From contig NZ_FMHV01000002.1 in the NCBI RefSeq assembly GCF_900091465.1, positions 5,270,001 through 5,334,000 on the forward strand: 64,000 nucleotides of DNA. Direction: 5' to 3'. Below the pieces are notes generated by a model, which did no database searches, was not told where the DNA came from, and saw nothing but the letters and a program-made list of their open reading frames with translations. The stretch is from Micromonospora rhizosphaerae. Its GTDB lineage: Bacteria; Actinomycetota; Actinomycetes; Mycobacteriales; Micromonosporaceae. The position numbers were made by a program, and so were the translations under genes. Shown here piece by piece: positions 55,900 to 64,000 of this stretch. Position 1 is the stretch's first letter, and each line of letters opens with the position of its first letter.

Positions 55900-56166
55900 T
55901 CAGAGGCCGAACATCGGCCGGCAAGCTGCCATCCCTTCCACCCTGATTACCGGCCGCTTCTTTCCATAGCCAAGGTGCTGGGTCATCTCCTCGTTCAACG
56001 CAGTCTCGAGCACCGTCTTAGTCAGCTGCTTGAGCAGCCCGTCCGGACCGGTCAGCGACAAGCCCTGCTCCCTGGCCAACCGGACCAGTTCGGCGGCGGC
56101 CTGCTCCTGCGTCGATGGCTCAGGCTTATTCTTCTGTGGAGTCACATCGTTCAGTGTCGCGGTCAT
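55900..56166 (-). pseudogene. IS256-family transposase N-terminal relic
   Basis: ATG at 56166 begins MTATLNDVTPQKNK and continues ELVRLAREQGLSLTGPDGLL, KQLTKTVLETALNEEMTQHL, the N-terminus of mutator-type transposases. After HLGYGKK it diverges and stops at 55900, so the DDE catalytic domain is missing. It marks an old insertion. Confidence 0.85.
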
Positions 56167-56270
56167 CACGGCACCTTCCTCGCCAGGCACCACGCCCGGC
56201 GGGTCAGGCCGGGAACACCCTTAGATCCACAGTCCCCCTCCAAGGCGGGCCACGATCACCGGGATGTGCT

Positions 56271-59200
56271 TCATTGAGCCGTGACGATGACAAGCTCCGG
56301 CCGGAAAGTGGAGGCCTCTCGCGAATAAAAGTCGGTTCCATCCACGGAGGTCGTTGCGAGGTTGAAAGAGTAGCTTCCGTTGCCCGTCACCACACTCGTC
56401 ACGTTGTATTCGACCCAGGAGTTGGCGGTGAGTGATCCCTTGTCGTCGAGGATTGGCGTGGATCGGGGGGGACGGTTGTTCCAGGTGATACCGGACTCGG
56501 TCCAGGCCGCGGCGACGCCGTACACGGCCGGTCCGTTCACGGTGGCGCTCGATGTGCTGCTCGTGGTGTGGACACGCAGCTTGGCGGTCTGGACGACGCC
56601 GGGCAGGCCGCTGACGGTGAACGTCAAATAACTCTCGACGTCTGGCTCGCTGCCGCCATCGACACGAAGGGTTGTCGCAGCCCCGTAGTTCGTGGTCGGA
56701 GTGGATTCGGCAACCCGTGCGTCTGCTGCGACCGGCACTGCCGTCGTGGTCGTTGTGCCAACCGACAAGGTAATGAGGAGCTGCGGCCGGAGGGTGGCGT
56801 TAGTGTGCTCTCGCGAGTACAGGTCGATGCCGTCCGTCGACTGAGGAATGAGTCCGAAACTATATGTCCCGTTGCCGGTGATGAGGGGCTTGACGTCGTA
56901 CTCCACCCAGCTATTTCCGGGTATGGATGTCTTGTCGTCGATGGCGCCGCTCGCGCGAGCGGGACGGGTCGCCCACGTGACCGCAGTTTCGCTCCAGGAG
57001 TTGCTCGCGGCATAGACGGCGGGACCGTTCACCGTTCCGCTGTACGCGTAGAGTCGCAATTTTGCGGTCTGGATCGTGCCGCTGACTCCCGACACCGTGA
57101 AGCGCAGGTAGCTCTCCACATCGGGCTCACTTCCCCCGTCCGCCCTAAGGAACGAGGCACCGTAGTTGGTGTTCGGGGTCGACTCCTGCACCCGGGCATC
57201 GGCCTCGGCCGAGAGGGTCAGCGTGCTGGAGGTAGCTCGGTAGGTCGCCGTGTATGTGGTGGCTGTCGTGCCGGCGACGATGTCGTGGGTCTGAGCCCCG
57301 TTGTCGGACCAGGATTGGAACTCATAGTTGCTGCTGCCGAGCGTCTGCGGAGAGGGAGCACTGATCGTGTTTTTCGAGCCCGCGATGACGGTTCGGGTGA
57401 ACGGAGTCGTCATCGTGGTGGCGCCCATGGTAAGGCGGAGCCCGGTGGGGTTCGATCTCATCTCCACGGTGGTGGTCTGGGGGTCTAGGCGAAGGGTCTT
57501 CGTATCAGTGAGGCCGCCGGAGTCAGCGACGGTGAGTTTGAGCTCGAGATAAGAGGGATAATCATGGTCAGGCGCAGGGAATGAACCGCTGACAATTCCT
57601 GGAAAATCCTGGAGTGGGTGGCTGTGGCAGTTGGACGGGCAGTGTTGGAGTGTCACGGACCAGGAAAAGGCCGAAGCCGGTAGTGCGCCGTCCTCGCGAT
57701 CACTCGCTGAACCTGAGAAGCTTATCGTGTCGCCCACCTTCCAGGTTGTGCTGCCGGAAGGCGTCACGATGGTTGCGGTAGGTGGGGTGTTGCCGGCTGC
57801 GATCGTCAGCGAGTCCGTGTCGGAGGCCCCATGGTTGTCGGTGACCTTCAGGCCGACGGAGTAGTTTCGCACCTCCGTATACGTATAGGTTGGTGTCGCT
57901 GCGTTGGAGTCGTCATATTGTCCGTCACTGTCGAGATCCCAGGCGTAGCTTAGGGTGTCACCCTGATCCGGATCAGTTGATCCGGTGGCGTCAAAGCTGA
58001 CGGTGAGTGGAACCGCTCCGCCAGTTGGAGTGGCTTTAGCGATCGCGGTGGGCGTCTGGTTTCCGGCGGTGTAGCTGATCCGACGGATCGTTCCGCCAGA
58101 GAAGTCGGCATAGAAGAGGTCGCCGCCGGGACCGGTCTGGAGATAGACGGGGCTTGCCGCGCCCGCGACAAACGTCTGGATCCTGGTTGGATCAGGCAGG
58201 CCGTCTGCGCCCTTGAGCATGGCCCATATGCAGTCGCGGGAGTAGTCGGCGAAGAACAGAGCGCCGTCGTAGGTGGTCGGATAGCCCCCGCCGGGGTAGA
58301 ACCGGAAATCCACGCCGGCGATCGAGGAGCTGCCGGTCGGGCATGTCTCACCGGGAACCACCTTGCTGCTGTGGTTGTAGGTGAAGTAGGGAACGGCGGC
58401 GGCGCCGGCCTCGGCGTAGAGGTTCTCGCAGATGTTGAGGTTGAGGTTGTCGAAGCTGGTCAGCCGGCCGGGGCCTTCATAGCACGGCCATCCAAAGTTT
58501 TCCACTCGGGCGTCGGTCGGGTTCGGCACCCGGTCGATCTCCTCCCAGACGCCGTCGCCCACGTCGCCGATCCAGATCTCGTTCGTCCCCGGCCGGGTCC
58601 CCAGGCGGAAGGGGTTACGCAGGCCGTAGGCGATGATCCGGCGAGCGTTGGCATCGGCATTCGCGAACAGCGGGTTGTCGGGCAGCGCCGCACCGGTTTC
58701 GGGATCGACCCGTAGGATCGTTCCGTTGAGTCCGACGGGGTCGCCCGGGGTGCGAAGGTCCTGGCTGCGGAGCCGGCCCCCCTCTGCGGTGGGTGGAGTC
58801 TGCGTACCGCCCACCCCAACCGGCGGGTCACCGCACGGATTGAGCGGATTGCCGTCCTGCCCGTAGTCCAGGAAGTTGAAGCTCGCACCGTCGCCGCCAC
58901 TCACGTACAGGGCTCCGTCCGGTCCGAAAGCGAGGCTACCGACCGAGTGACTGGGATACTGCTGACACCAGCCCTCGATCATCACCTGCTCGGCACCGGC
59001 CAGCCCGTTGGCCTGGACGGGCAGCCGAGACAGTCGTCCGCTCACCACACACCCATCGGCGGTGGCTCCTGGCGGATTCGGGCATGGGTCCGACGTTGCG
59101 CCGGCCGTACCCCACCGCGGCGCGGTTCCGCCTATCGGGGCGTCGTGGGTGTAGAGGGCGTACACGTACGGCCTGGTCGCGAATGAGGGATGCAGCGCAA

Positions 59201-59534
59201 GCCCCAACAAGCCCCGATCCCAGAAGTTGTGCACCTGGGTGCGAAGATCAGCAAAGATGGTCGGCGTCGTGTCGGTCAACGTGTCGAAGACCTTGATGAT
59301 TCCGCTCTTCTCGGCCACGAAGACCCGCCCGTCCGGGGCGAACTGGAACGCCGTGGGGTTAGTGAGGCCACTAATAGATATCGTTTCGGCGAAGCCAGCG
59401 GGCAAGGTCGCGGCCGCTGCCGGCCTGGCGAAGGGCGAGACCAGTGCTGTTGCAATGACGGCAACAACCAGGACGATACGAAAGCCAGTCAGGCGTACCC
59501 GCACAACCCAACCGAGGCTGCTCCGCTTGCCCAT
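56271..59534 (-). CDS. secreted sugar dehydrogenase-like protein with PKD and two DNRLRE domains
   Basis: A 1087-residue secreted protein. Signal peptide: IVLVVAVIATALVSPFARPA. Then comes a six-bladed PQQ-type (sorbosone/glucose) dehydrogenase domain (ISISGLTNPTAFQFAPDGRV, PSHSVGSLAFGPDGALYVSG, RIIAYGLRNPFRLGTRPGTN). A PKD domain follows (VPLTVSFDATGSTDPDQGDT), then another Ig-like region. Two DNRLRE domains end it, each with ADARV and EST(P/T)NYGA, SEPDVESYL(R/T)FTVSG. Each has an ESxxNTNYG-like motif and ends FYSRE/LYSRE. ATG at 59534 follows GAGGGG. It may bind and act on extracellular polysaccharide. Confidence 0.88.
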   Translation of the reverse strand: MGKRSSLGWVVRVRLTGFRIVLVVAVIATALVSPFARPAAAATLPAGFAETISISGLTNPTAFQFAPDGRVFVAEKSGIIKVFDTLTDTTPTIFADLRTQVHNFWDRGLLGLALHPSFATRPYVYALYTHDAPIGGTAPRWGTAGATSDPCPNPPGATADGCVVSGRLSRLPVQANGLAGAEQVMIEGWCQQYPSHSVGSLAFGPDGALYVSGGDGASFNFLDYGQDGNPLNPCGDPPVGVGGTQTPPTAEGGRLRSQDLRTPGDPVGLNGTILRVDPETGAALPDNPLFANADANARRIIAYGLRNPFRLGTRPGTNEIWIGDVGDGVWEEIDRVPNPTDARVENFGWPCYEGPGRLTSFDNLNLNICENLYAEAGAAAVPYFTYNHSSKVVPGETCPTGSSSIAGVDFRFYPGGGYPTTYDGALFFADYSRDCIWAMLKGADGLPDPTRIQTFVAGAASPVYLQTGPGGDLFYADFSGGTIRRISYTAGNQTPTAIAKATPTGGAVPLTVSFDATGSTDPDQGDTLSYAWDLDSDGQYDDSNAATPTYTYTEVRNYSVGLKVTDNHGASDTDSLTIAAGNTPPTATIVTPSGSTTWKVGDTISFSGSASDREDGALPASAFSWSVTLQHCPSNCHSHPLQDFPGIVSGSFPAPDHDYPSYLELKLTVADSGGLTDTKTLRLDPQTTTVEMRSNPTGLRLTMGATTMTTPFTRTVIAGSKNTISAPSPQTLGSSNYEFQSWSDNGAQTHDIVAGTTATTYTATYRATSSTLTLSAEADARVQESTPNTNYGASFLRADGGSEPDVESYLRFTVSGVSGTIQTAKLRLYAYSGTVNGPAVYAASNSWSETAVTWATRPARASGAIDDKTSIPGNSWVEYDVKPLITGNGTYSFGLIPQSTDGIDLYSREHTNATLRPQLLITLSVGTTTTTAVPVAADARVAESTPTTNYGAATTLRVDGGSEPDVESYLTFTVSGLPGVVQTAKLRVHTTSSTSSATVNGPAVYGVAAAWTESGITWNNRPPRSTPILDDKGSLTANSWVEYNVTSVVTGNGSYSFNLATTSVDGTDFYSREASTFRPELVIVTAQ

Positions 59535-59754
59535 CGATCCCCCTCGAGTCCACTGAGCGGATTGCGACGGAGCGCCTTGACGGACAGCGGTGAGACCATC
59601 CCACGTGCGCTCAGCCGCGGGTACCGCCCTCGCGGTTGCCACAAGCTCGGATGACGATGGCACCCTTTGCTCACAATGGGCTCATCGTCGGTTCAACGGT
59701 TCAGGGCTTAGAGGCCGCGCAGAATGGCGAGCTGATCGGCGCGCCTGAACGGAT

Positions 59755-59820
59755 GCAGGCACAGAACCGGTGATCATGAAGTTGCTGACGCTTCGTGATC
59801 ACGGGAGATTCTGTGCCTGC
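59755..59820. repeat. imperfect long inverted repeat over the transposase start
   Basis: GCAGGCACAGAA at 59755-59766 pairs with TTCTGTGCCTGC at 59809-59820. Inner arms GTGATCATGAAG and CTTCGTGATCAC also pair with one mismatch. The structure includes the candidate start codons, so it may affect translation or be a second, internal IS end. Confidence 0.55.
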
Positions 59821-60652
59821 CGTACCAGCGTGGCTGATTGAGCCGCTGTGGGTCCAGTTCGCCGCGCTGCTACCCGAACGGCCGACCTACCAGCTGACCC
59901 ATCCGTTGGGCTGCCACCGACGGCGGGTCGATGACCGGATCGTGTTCGACAAGCTGATCCAGGTGCTGAGGTTCGGCTGCTCCTACGAGGCGATCGCCGA
60001 TGCCACATGCTCAGCCTCGACGATCCGCAACCGCCGCGACGAGTGGCGCTTGGGGTGTTCGCCCAGCTCAAACAGATCGCTCTGGACGCCTACGACCGCC
60101 TCGTCGGTCTGGTCCTCGACGACATCGCCGTGGACGGCTGTATCACCAAGGCCCCCGGAGGCGGCGAGGTCGCCGGGCGTTCCCCTGTCGACCGGGGCAA
60201 GCAGGGCATGAAACGCTCGTCCATGGTCGACGGCTACGGCGTCCCCCCTCGGCCGGGTCCTGGCCGGCGCGAACCGGCACGACTCGCCGCTGCTGGCCCC
60301 CACCCTCGACCGCCTCGACGATCTGGGACCACTGCCCGAGACCATCACCGTGCACCTCGACGCCGGATACGACTCCCAGGTCACCCGTACGCTGCTGGCG
60401 GAACGCGGCCTGACCGGCGAGATTGCCCACAAGGGCGACAAGGCGCCCATCCAGGCAGGTCAACGCTGGCACGTCGAGCGAACGAACAGCTGGCACAACG
60501 CGTTCAACCGGCTACAACGCTGCTACGAACGAACCGAGAAGGTCATCGACGCCTTCTTCGACCTCGCAGACACGGTCATCACCGTACGTAGCCTCATCCG
60601 GCGATCATGGATCGCATACCGGTGGGATACCCGCCCCACACGCCGCCGATGA
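59813..60652 (+). pseudogene. IS5-family transposase, two frameshifts
   Basis: The protein reads in one frame from VPAVPAWLIEPLWVQFAALL to TCSASTIRNRRDEWR. It changes frame near 60050 for VFAQLKQIALDAYDRLVGLV and LDDIAVDGCITKAPGGGEVA, then returns near 60245 for GRVLAGANRHDSPLLAPTLD, TVHLDAGYDSQ and VERTNSWHNAFNRLQRCYER. DDE residues lie in DDIAVDG, LDAGYDS and VERTN. With both shifts the enzyme is inactive unless frameshifting occurs. The frames are all well conserved, so loss is recent. Confidence 0.75.
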
Positions 60653-60716
60653 TCACCAACGGCTCTGCGCGGCCTCGAAAGGTGATTCACCACCACTGAC
60701 CGCGCCACCCTCGTTC

Positions 60717-62150
60717 CTACGGCCAGGCGGCACTGTCCGGGGCCAGCGCTTCTAGCCGGTCGATGACCGCGATCACGTCGTCCTCGCTGGTTTCGGGATG
60801 CGTCGTGCACAGCCGCAGAACCGGCCTGCCGCCGAGTTCCGTGGACAACACCATGGCGAACCCGTCGGGCAGCGTCTTCGCGGCGATGTCCCGGGTCAGT
60901 GCGTCGACGTCGGCTGGCGGCAGCCCCGAAGCGTGCGGCCGGAAGGTTACGATACCGAGCTGCGCCGGCGTCGTGACCGACCATTGCGGACGGGCGGCCA
61001 GCACCGCCTGGGCTCGCTCGGCGAGCGCGATGCCGTGCGCGACCGCATCGCGGAACGCATCGGCCCCGAACGTACGTAGCGACATCCACAGCTTGAGTGC
61101 CCGGAAGCGGCGGGTGAGCTCGGGACCGTAGTCGTAATAGCTGAGCGGCTCGTCGCCGAGGCGGTTTTCTGTCAGGTACTCCGCGTGCAGGCTGTATGCA
61201 GCTGTCAGCGTACGAGCGTTCCGGACCAGGAGGCAGCCGCACCCGTACGGCTGGAATAGCCATTTGTGCGCGTCGATGGCGATCGAGTCGGCCAGCTCCA
61301 GGCCGGCGAGGATCTTCTGGCCCGCCTCGGTGAGCATCGCGGGAGCGCCGTACGCGCCGTCGACATGCAACCATACGCCGCGACGCTCGCAGACCTCGGC
61401 GATCGCCGGCAGCGGGTCGACCGTGCCGGCGTTCGTGGTGCCAGCCGTCGCCACGACGCAGAGGGGCCACCGCCCGAGTTGCCGGTCGCGCCGGATCGCC
61501 GCGTCCAACGCGCTCGGGTCGAGCCGATAGGTTCCGTCCACTGGAACCGTGCACACCTGGCGATCGTTGAAACCAAGGAAGCGCAGGCCCCGCCGGATCG
61601 ACACGTGGGTCTGCGCGGTGACGTACACGACGAGTTCCTGTCCGCCGGCCGCGGCGCTCCGGTCCACCCGGGCGGCGTGGACCGCGACCAGGTTCGCCAT
61701 CGTGCCGCCACTGAGGAACAGGCCGCCGGAGGTCTCCGGAAGCCGGCACATTCGGCGGAGCCAATCGATCGTGGCCTGCTCGACGATCGCCGGACCAGCC
61801 CCGAGAATCCAACCTGCCGCATGGACGTTGAAGCCCGACGCGAGGAAGTCCGCCAGCGAGCCCGCAAAGGTGGAGGGGCCGGGGACGTAAGCCATGAACC
61901 GAGGGTGATCGGTGTGGGTGATCGTACTCGAAAGGAGCCGGACGACGTGGTCGAGAACATCCTGCGCCTCGGTCGGTCCGGTCGGAATGTCGACGTCGAG
62001 AGTCCGTTCCAGCTCGGCCCTGTCGTGCGGCCGGCCGATCGGGCGTTCACTCAACGTCGACAAGTGGTGCACGATCTCGTCCACCGCTCGATAGCCGATC
62101 TTGCGCATGCTCTCGGCGGGCAGACGGAGGGGTAGCGGAATCTCCGACAT
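60717..62150 (-). CDS. PLP-dependent amino acid decarboxylase (aromatic/aspartate-type)
   Basis: A 477-residue group II decarboxylase. The cofactor motifs are GGLFLSGGTMANLVAVHAAR, WLHVDGAYGAPAMLT (Asp for the pyridine N) and SIAIDAHKWLFQPYGCGCLL (the Lys that bonds PLP). The length and FMAYVPGPSTFAGSLADFLA fit aromatic-L-amino-acid or related decarboxylases. The substrate cannot be told. The gene is downstream of an AraC regulator on the same strand, 54 bp apart. Confidence 0.92.
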   Translation of the reverse strand: MSEIPLPLRLPAESMRKIGYRAVDEIVHHLSTLSERPIGRPHDRAELERTLDVDIPTGPTEAQDVLDHVVRLLSSTITHTDHPRFMAYVPGPSTFAGSLADFLASGFNVHAAGWILGAGPAIVEQATIDWLRRMCRLPETSGGLFLSGGTMANLVAVHAARVDRSAAAGGQELVVYVTAQTHVSIRRGLRFLGFNDRQVCTVPVDGTYRLDPSALDAAIRRDRQLGRWPLCVVATAGTTNAGTVDPLPAIAEVCERRGVWLHVDGAYGAPAMLTEAGQKILAGLELADSIAIDAHKWLFQPYGCGCLLVRNARTLTAAYSLHAEYLTENRLGDEPLSYYDYGPELTRRFRALKLWMSLRTFGADAFRDAVAHGIALAERAQAVLAARPQWSVTTPAQLGIVTFRPHASGLPPADVDALTRDIAAKTLPDGFAMVLSTELGGRPVLRLCTTHPETSEDDVIAVIDRLEALAPDSAAWP

Positions 62151-62204
62151 AAGGGCCTTCCAGATCCGGGCTTGCTGAACCTGACTGATCCTGTCGGCCC
62201 GGAG

Positions 62205-62993
62205 TCAGCCTGTCTTGAACGATCTCGACACGGCTGGACGCCGTAGATAGTCGCCGGGAGTGATCCCGACGACCCGCTTAAAGTGCCGCGTGAGGTGACT
62301 CTGGTCGGCGAAGCCGGCATGCACCGCCACGTCGGCGATCGGAACGCCGCGGGCGAGCAAGCCCCGTGCGACGTCCACCCGCCGCGACACCACGTACTCA
62401 TACGGCGCCATGCCAGCCTCGGCCCGAAAGCGCCGAAGCAGCACGGCGGGGCTGAGTTCCAGGTGGGCCGCCAGGTCCGCGAGCGTTATGCGCGAGTCCA
62501 GGCGCTCGTCCATGTACCGGCCGACTGCCGCCACTACCGACGCGTGGCCGTCCGAGGCTCGACCGCGACCGCCGCTGGCATGCGCCCCGAACAGCTGGTC
62601 GAGTGCTTCGACGACAACCCCGTCCACCCAGGGGTCGGGGTGATTGCCGGTCAGAGCGCAGTAGGCCCGGCTGAGGCGGGTGTAGGCCGTGTCGTCTTGG
62701 AGCACTCGGTTGACGAACGAGGGCGTTCCACTGGTCCCCAGCACGTCCTTGATCACCGCCTCCGGCACCGCCAGACTCCGGTACCGGATCCCGGCTGGGC
62801 CGGCGGCACCGTCATGGGCCTCCGCAGGATGCAGGACGGTCACGCTGCCGGACGCGAACCGATGGCCGGCACCAGAACAGCGGAACGATCCACCGCCGCC
62901 GTCGATGACCGCGATCGACCAATGCTCATGGGCATGCCGAGGGAAGCGGTGTCCATCGAAGGCCAGCGTCAGAGTTTTGACCACGTCGAGCAT
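62205..62993 (-). CDS. AraC-family regulator
   Basis: A 262-residue regulator. The N-terminal cupin is DGHRFPRHAHEHWSIAVIDG. The C-terminal pair of helix-turn-helices is ITLADLAAHLELSPAVLLRR and PIADVAVHAGFADQSHLTRH followed by FKRVVGITPGDY. I chose ATG at 62993 behind GGAG; a TTG at 63062 would add 23 residues. It probably controls the decarboxylase gene downstream. Confidence 0.9.
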   Translation of the reverse strand: MLDVVKTLTLAFDGHRFPRHAHEHWSIAVIDGGGGSFRCSGAGHRFASGSVTVLHPAEAHDGAAGPAGIRYRSLAVPEAVIKDVLGTSGTPSFVNRVLQDDTAYTRLSRAYCALTGNHPDPWVDGVVVEALDQLFGAHASGGRGRASDGHASVVAAVGRYMDERLDSRITLADLAAHLELSPAVLLRRFRAEAGMAPYEYVVSRRVDVARGLLARGVPIADVAVHAGFADQSHLTRHFKRVVGITPGDYLRRPAVSRSFKTG

Positions 62994-63149
62994 CCTGACT
63001 CCGTCCGTGCGGGGAGCCTGATCACGGCAGCGCCGCAGCGCCGCGGCTCCGCTGCCCGTCAACGGTAGCCGGAGTTGCTAGCCCCGCTGCATGCCCGAGG
63101 TGCTCCGCGCCCGGTCGCCCCACCCGCAGCCAGCCCTACAACCGTTTGA

Positions 63150-63350
63150 GAACATGCCGCTGCGCCGGACGCCGGTGTGTCCGCCGGTTGGATGACTGGC
63201 GACGAGATTACGGTGCCGACCCTGGCCTGCGCGCTGACCTGGAACACCGCGGGATCGGCTACGTCCTGGCCGTCGGCTGCGACCGACGCGTGCACGTCAA
63301 CGACGGCCGGACCCTGATCCGCGACGCCGCGCAGCAGCTCGGGCTGGCAG
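63150..63350 (+). pseudogene. IS701-like transposase relic
   Basis: The frame reads YGADPGLRADLEHRGIGYVL and AVGCDRRVHVNDGRTLIR, the conserved DDE-core segment of IS701-type transposases. A remnant of the preceding WxxGDE motif is in another frame. The following 190 bp up to the repeat have no intact gene. Confidence 0.65.
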
Positions 63351-63544
63351 CAGGCTCATTCAGGACGAATTGCAGCTTGCGGCCAGATGAGGACATCAGC
63401 CGATGTGCCGTCCCTGTTGACCTTCGAACCGGAGCAGCGGCGAGCTACTCGCCCCCGAGCAGCTGTGCCCGTACCTCATCTTCTCGCTGTCCCGGGGAGC
63501 GCACTCGTTTACTGCACGCACGCCGTATGGGCGGCCGACACACG

Positions 63545-63861
63545 GCAAGGCCTCGGCCAGGGCCGGCCGCAGCAACGCCGCGTGCCGGCCGCCGTCCGAT
63601 GGACTTCATCCGCTGACGGGCCGAAGTGCCCGGGTCAACGGGCCGCGTGGATCCAGTCCTGGTAGTGCGTGGGGGCCAGGTGTGCGTCCGGGCCCGCGAT
63701 GAGCACGTCGCCGGTGGCGACCGCGAACATGCCGGCTGCGTCGTCGGTGACGACGGTCCGGTCGTCGTGCTGTGCGGCCAGGGTGAGCCTGCCGAGGTCG
63801 TCGAGGGCGAAGACGTCCGGGCCGGCGACGTTCCGGATGCCTTGCAGCAGGGTGCCGGTGG
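63545..63861. repeat. 317-bp direct repeat, right copy
   Basis: Identical to 11252-11568 except at two positions. It is flanked by IS701-like debris on the left and IS630-like debris on the right, so this is the transplanted copy. Confidence 0.9.
63635..63861 (-). pseudogene. duplicated C-terminus of the epimerase
   Basis: This part of the repeat encodes the last 75 residues of the 11342 epimerase, including LTLAAQHDDRTVVTDDAAGM and APTHYQDWIHAAR. One mismatch is silent and the other changes Pro to Leu. It has no start and no N-terminal domain, so it is not functional. Confidence 0.85.
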
Positions 63862-64000
63862 GCGCGGTGGTTGCTCCAGCGGATGTATTCGCCGGTGACG
63901 GCGTCCTGCTCGGCGTGGCTGCGGTGGTCGGTGCCGTTGAGCGCGAAGCTGCGCATGCCGGCGAACTCGGCCTCGATGAGGTAGAGGCGCTGGTCGGGCC
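63862..64000 (-). pseudogene. IS630-family transposase C-terminal relic
   Basis: The minus strand encodes LIEAEFAGMRSFALNGTDHR and SHAEQDAVTGEYIRWSNHRA, the end of an IS630-type DDE transposase (usual form NRIEAQFTALRYF...). It runs out of the window. The truncation point coincides with the repeat border. Confidence 0.6.

Larger units (their letters stand above)
59711..60676 (+). mobile_element. IS5-like insertion sequence with broken transposase
   Basis: GAGGCCGCGCAGA at 59711-59723 is matched by its reverse complement at 60664-60676, giving 13-bp terminal inverted repeats around a 966-bp element. Inside is one transposase in changing frames. A clear target duplication is not visible, so the exact ends could be slightly different. 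Confidence 0.65.

Overview
The window is GC-rich DNA with dense genes, frequent GTG starts and many four-base ATGA/GTGA stop-start overlaps. It also carries SARP/STAND-type, Rrf2, ECF41, LacI and NarL-type regulators. This fits a filamentous actinomycete, perhaps Micromonosporaceae, although the family is an inference. No rRNA, tRNA or CRISPR was seen.

Positions 1-12.7 kb form a patchy accessory region. It holds four alpha/beta hydrolase genes: one complete secreted esterase, one complete HSL-type esterase, one with the catalytic serine replaced by glycine, and one frameshifted and truncated. It also holds an internally deleted carbamate kinase relic, a STAND regulator and an ECF41-type sigma factor. 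Two sites matching the ECF41 promoter pattern TGTCACA-N16-(C)GTC stand in front of the broken hydrolase and an NAD(P)-dependent epimerase. Two paralogous epimerases, a third epimerase relic and two paralogous 79-residue proteins point to local duplication. An Rrf2 regulator faces the second epimerase across two palindromic operators.

Positions 12.9-29.2 kb carry a membrane-anchored multicopper oxidase operon, an MMPL exporter next to a two-component system, and an ArsR-arsenate reductase fusion with its operator. Small conserved genes follow (DUF1918, CHRD, YjbR, SRPBCC and DUF2568 types), along with several frameshifted relics.

Positions 29.3-40.2 kb are a sugar-utilisation locus. A binding-protein ABC importer runs with two GH63-like glycosidases, divergent from a mannose-6-phosphate isomerase-like gene, a ROK kinase and a LacI regulator. 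Together they could import an alpha-linked glycoside (mannosyl- or glucosylglycerate is the best guess), release the hexose, phosphorylate it and convert it to fructose-6-phosphate.

Positions 40.8-49.9 kb hold a complete form I aerobic carbon monoxide dehydrogenase operon in the order coxM-S-L, XdhC-like, MobA-like, coxD, coxG, coxE, plus a convergent LysR gene. CoxL has the diagnostic AYACSFR loop. A perfect 22-bp palindrome lies just upstream of coxM.

Positions 50-55.8 kb carry a two-component system, a lipoprotein and a MacAB-like efflux operon that contains a coupled 30-codon ORF. From 55.9 kb on, mobile-element debris dominates: IS256 relic, an IS5-like element with a broken transposase, and IS701-like and IS630-like relics. 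A large secreted sugar-dehydrogenase/PKD/DNRLRE protein and a PLP decarboxylase with an AraC regulator sit among them. A 317-bp segment with two mismatches occurs at 11.25 kb and again at 63.5 kb in the same orientation, bracketing about 52 kb.
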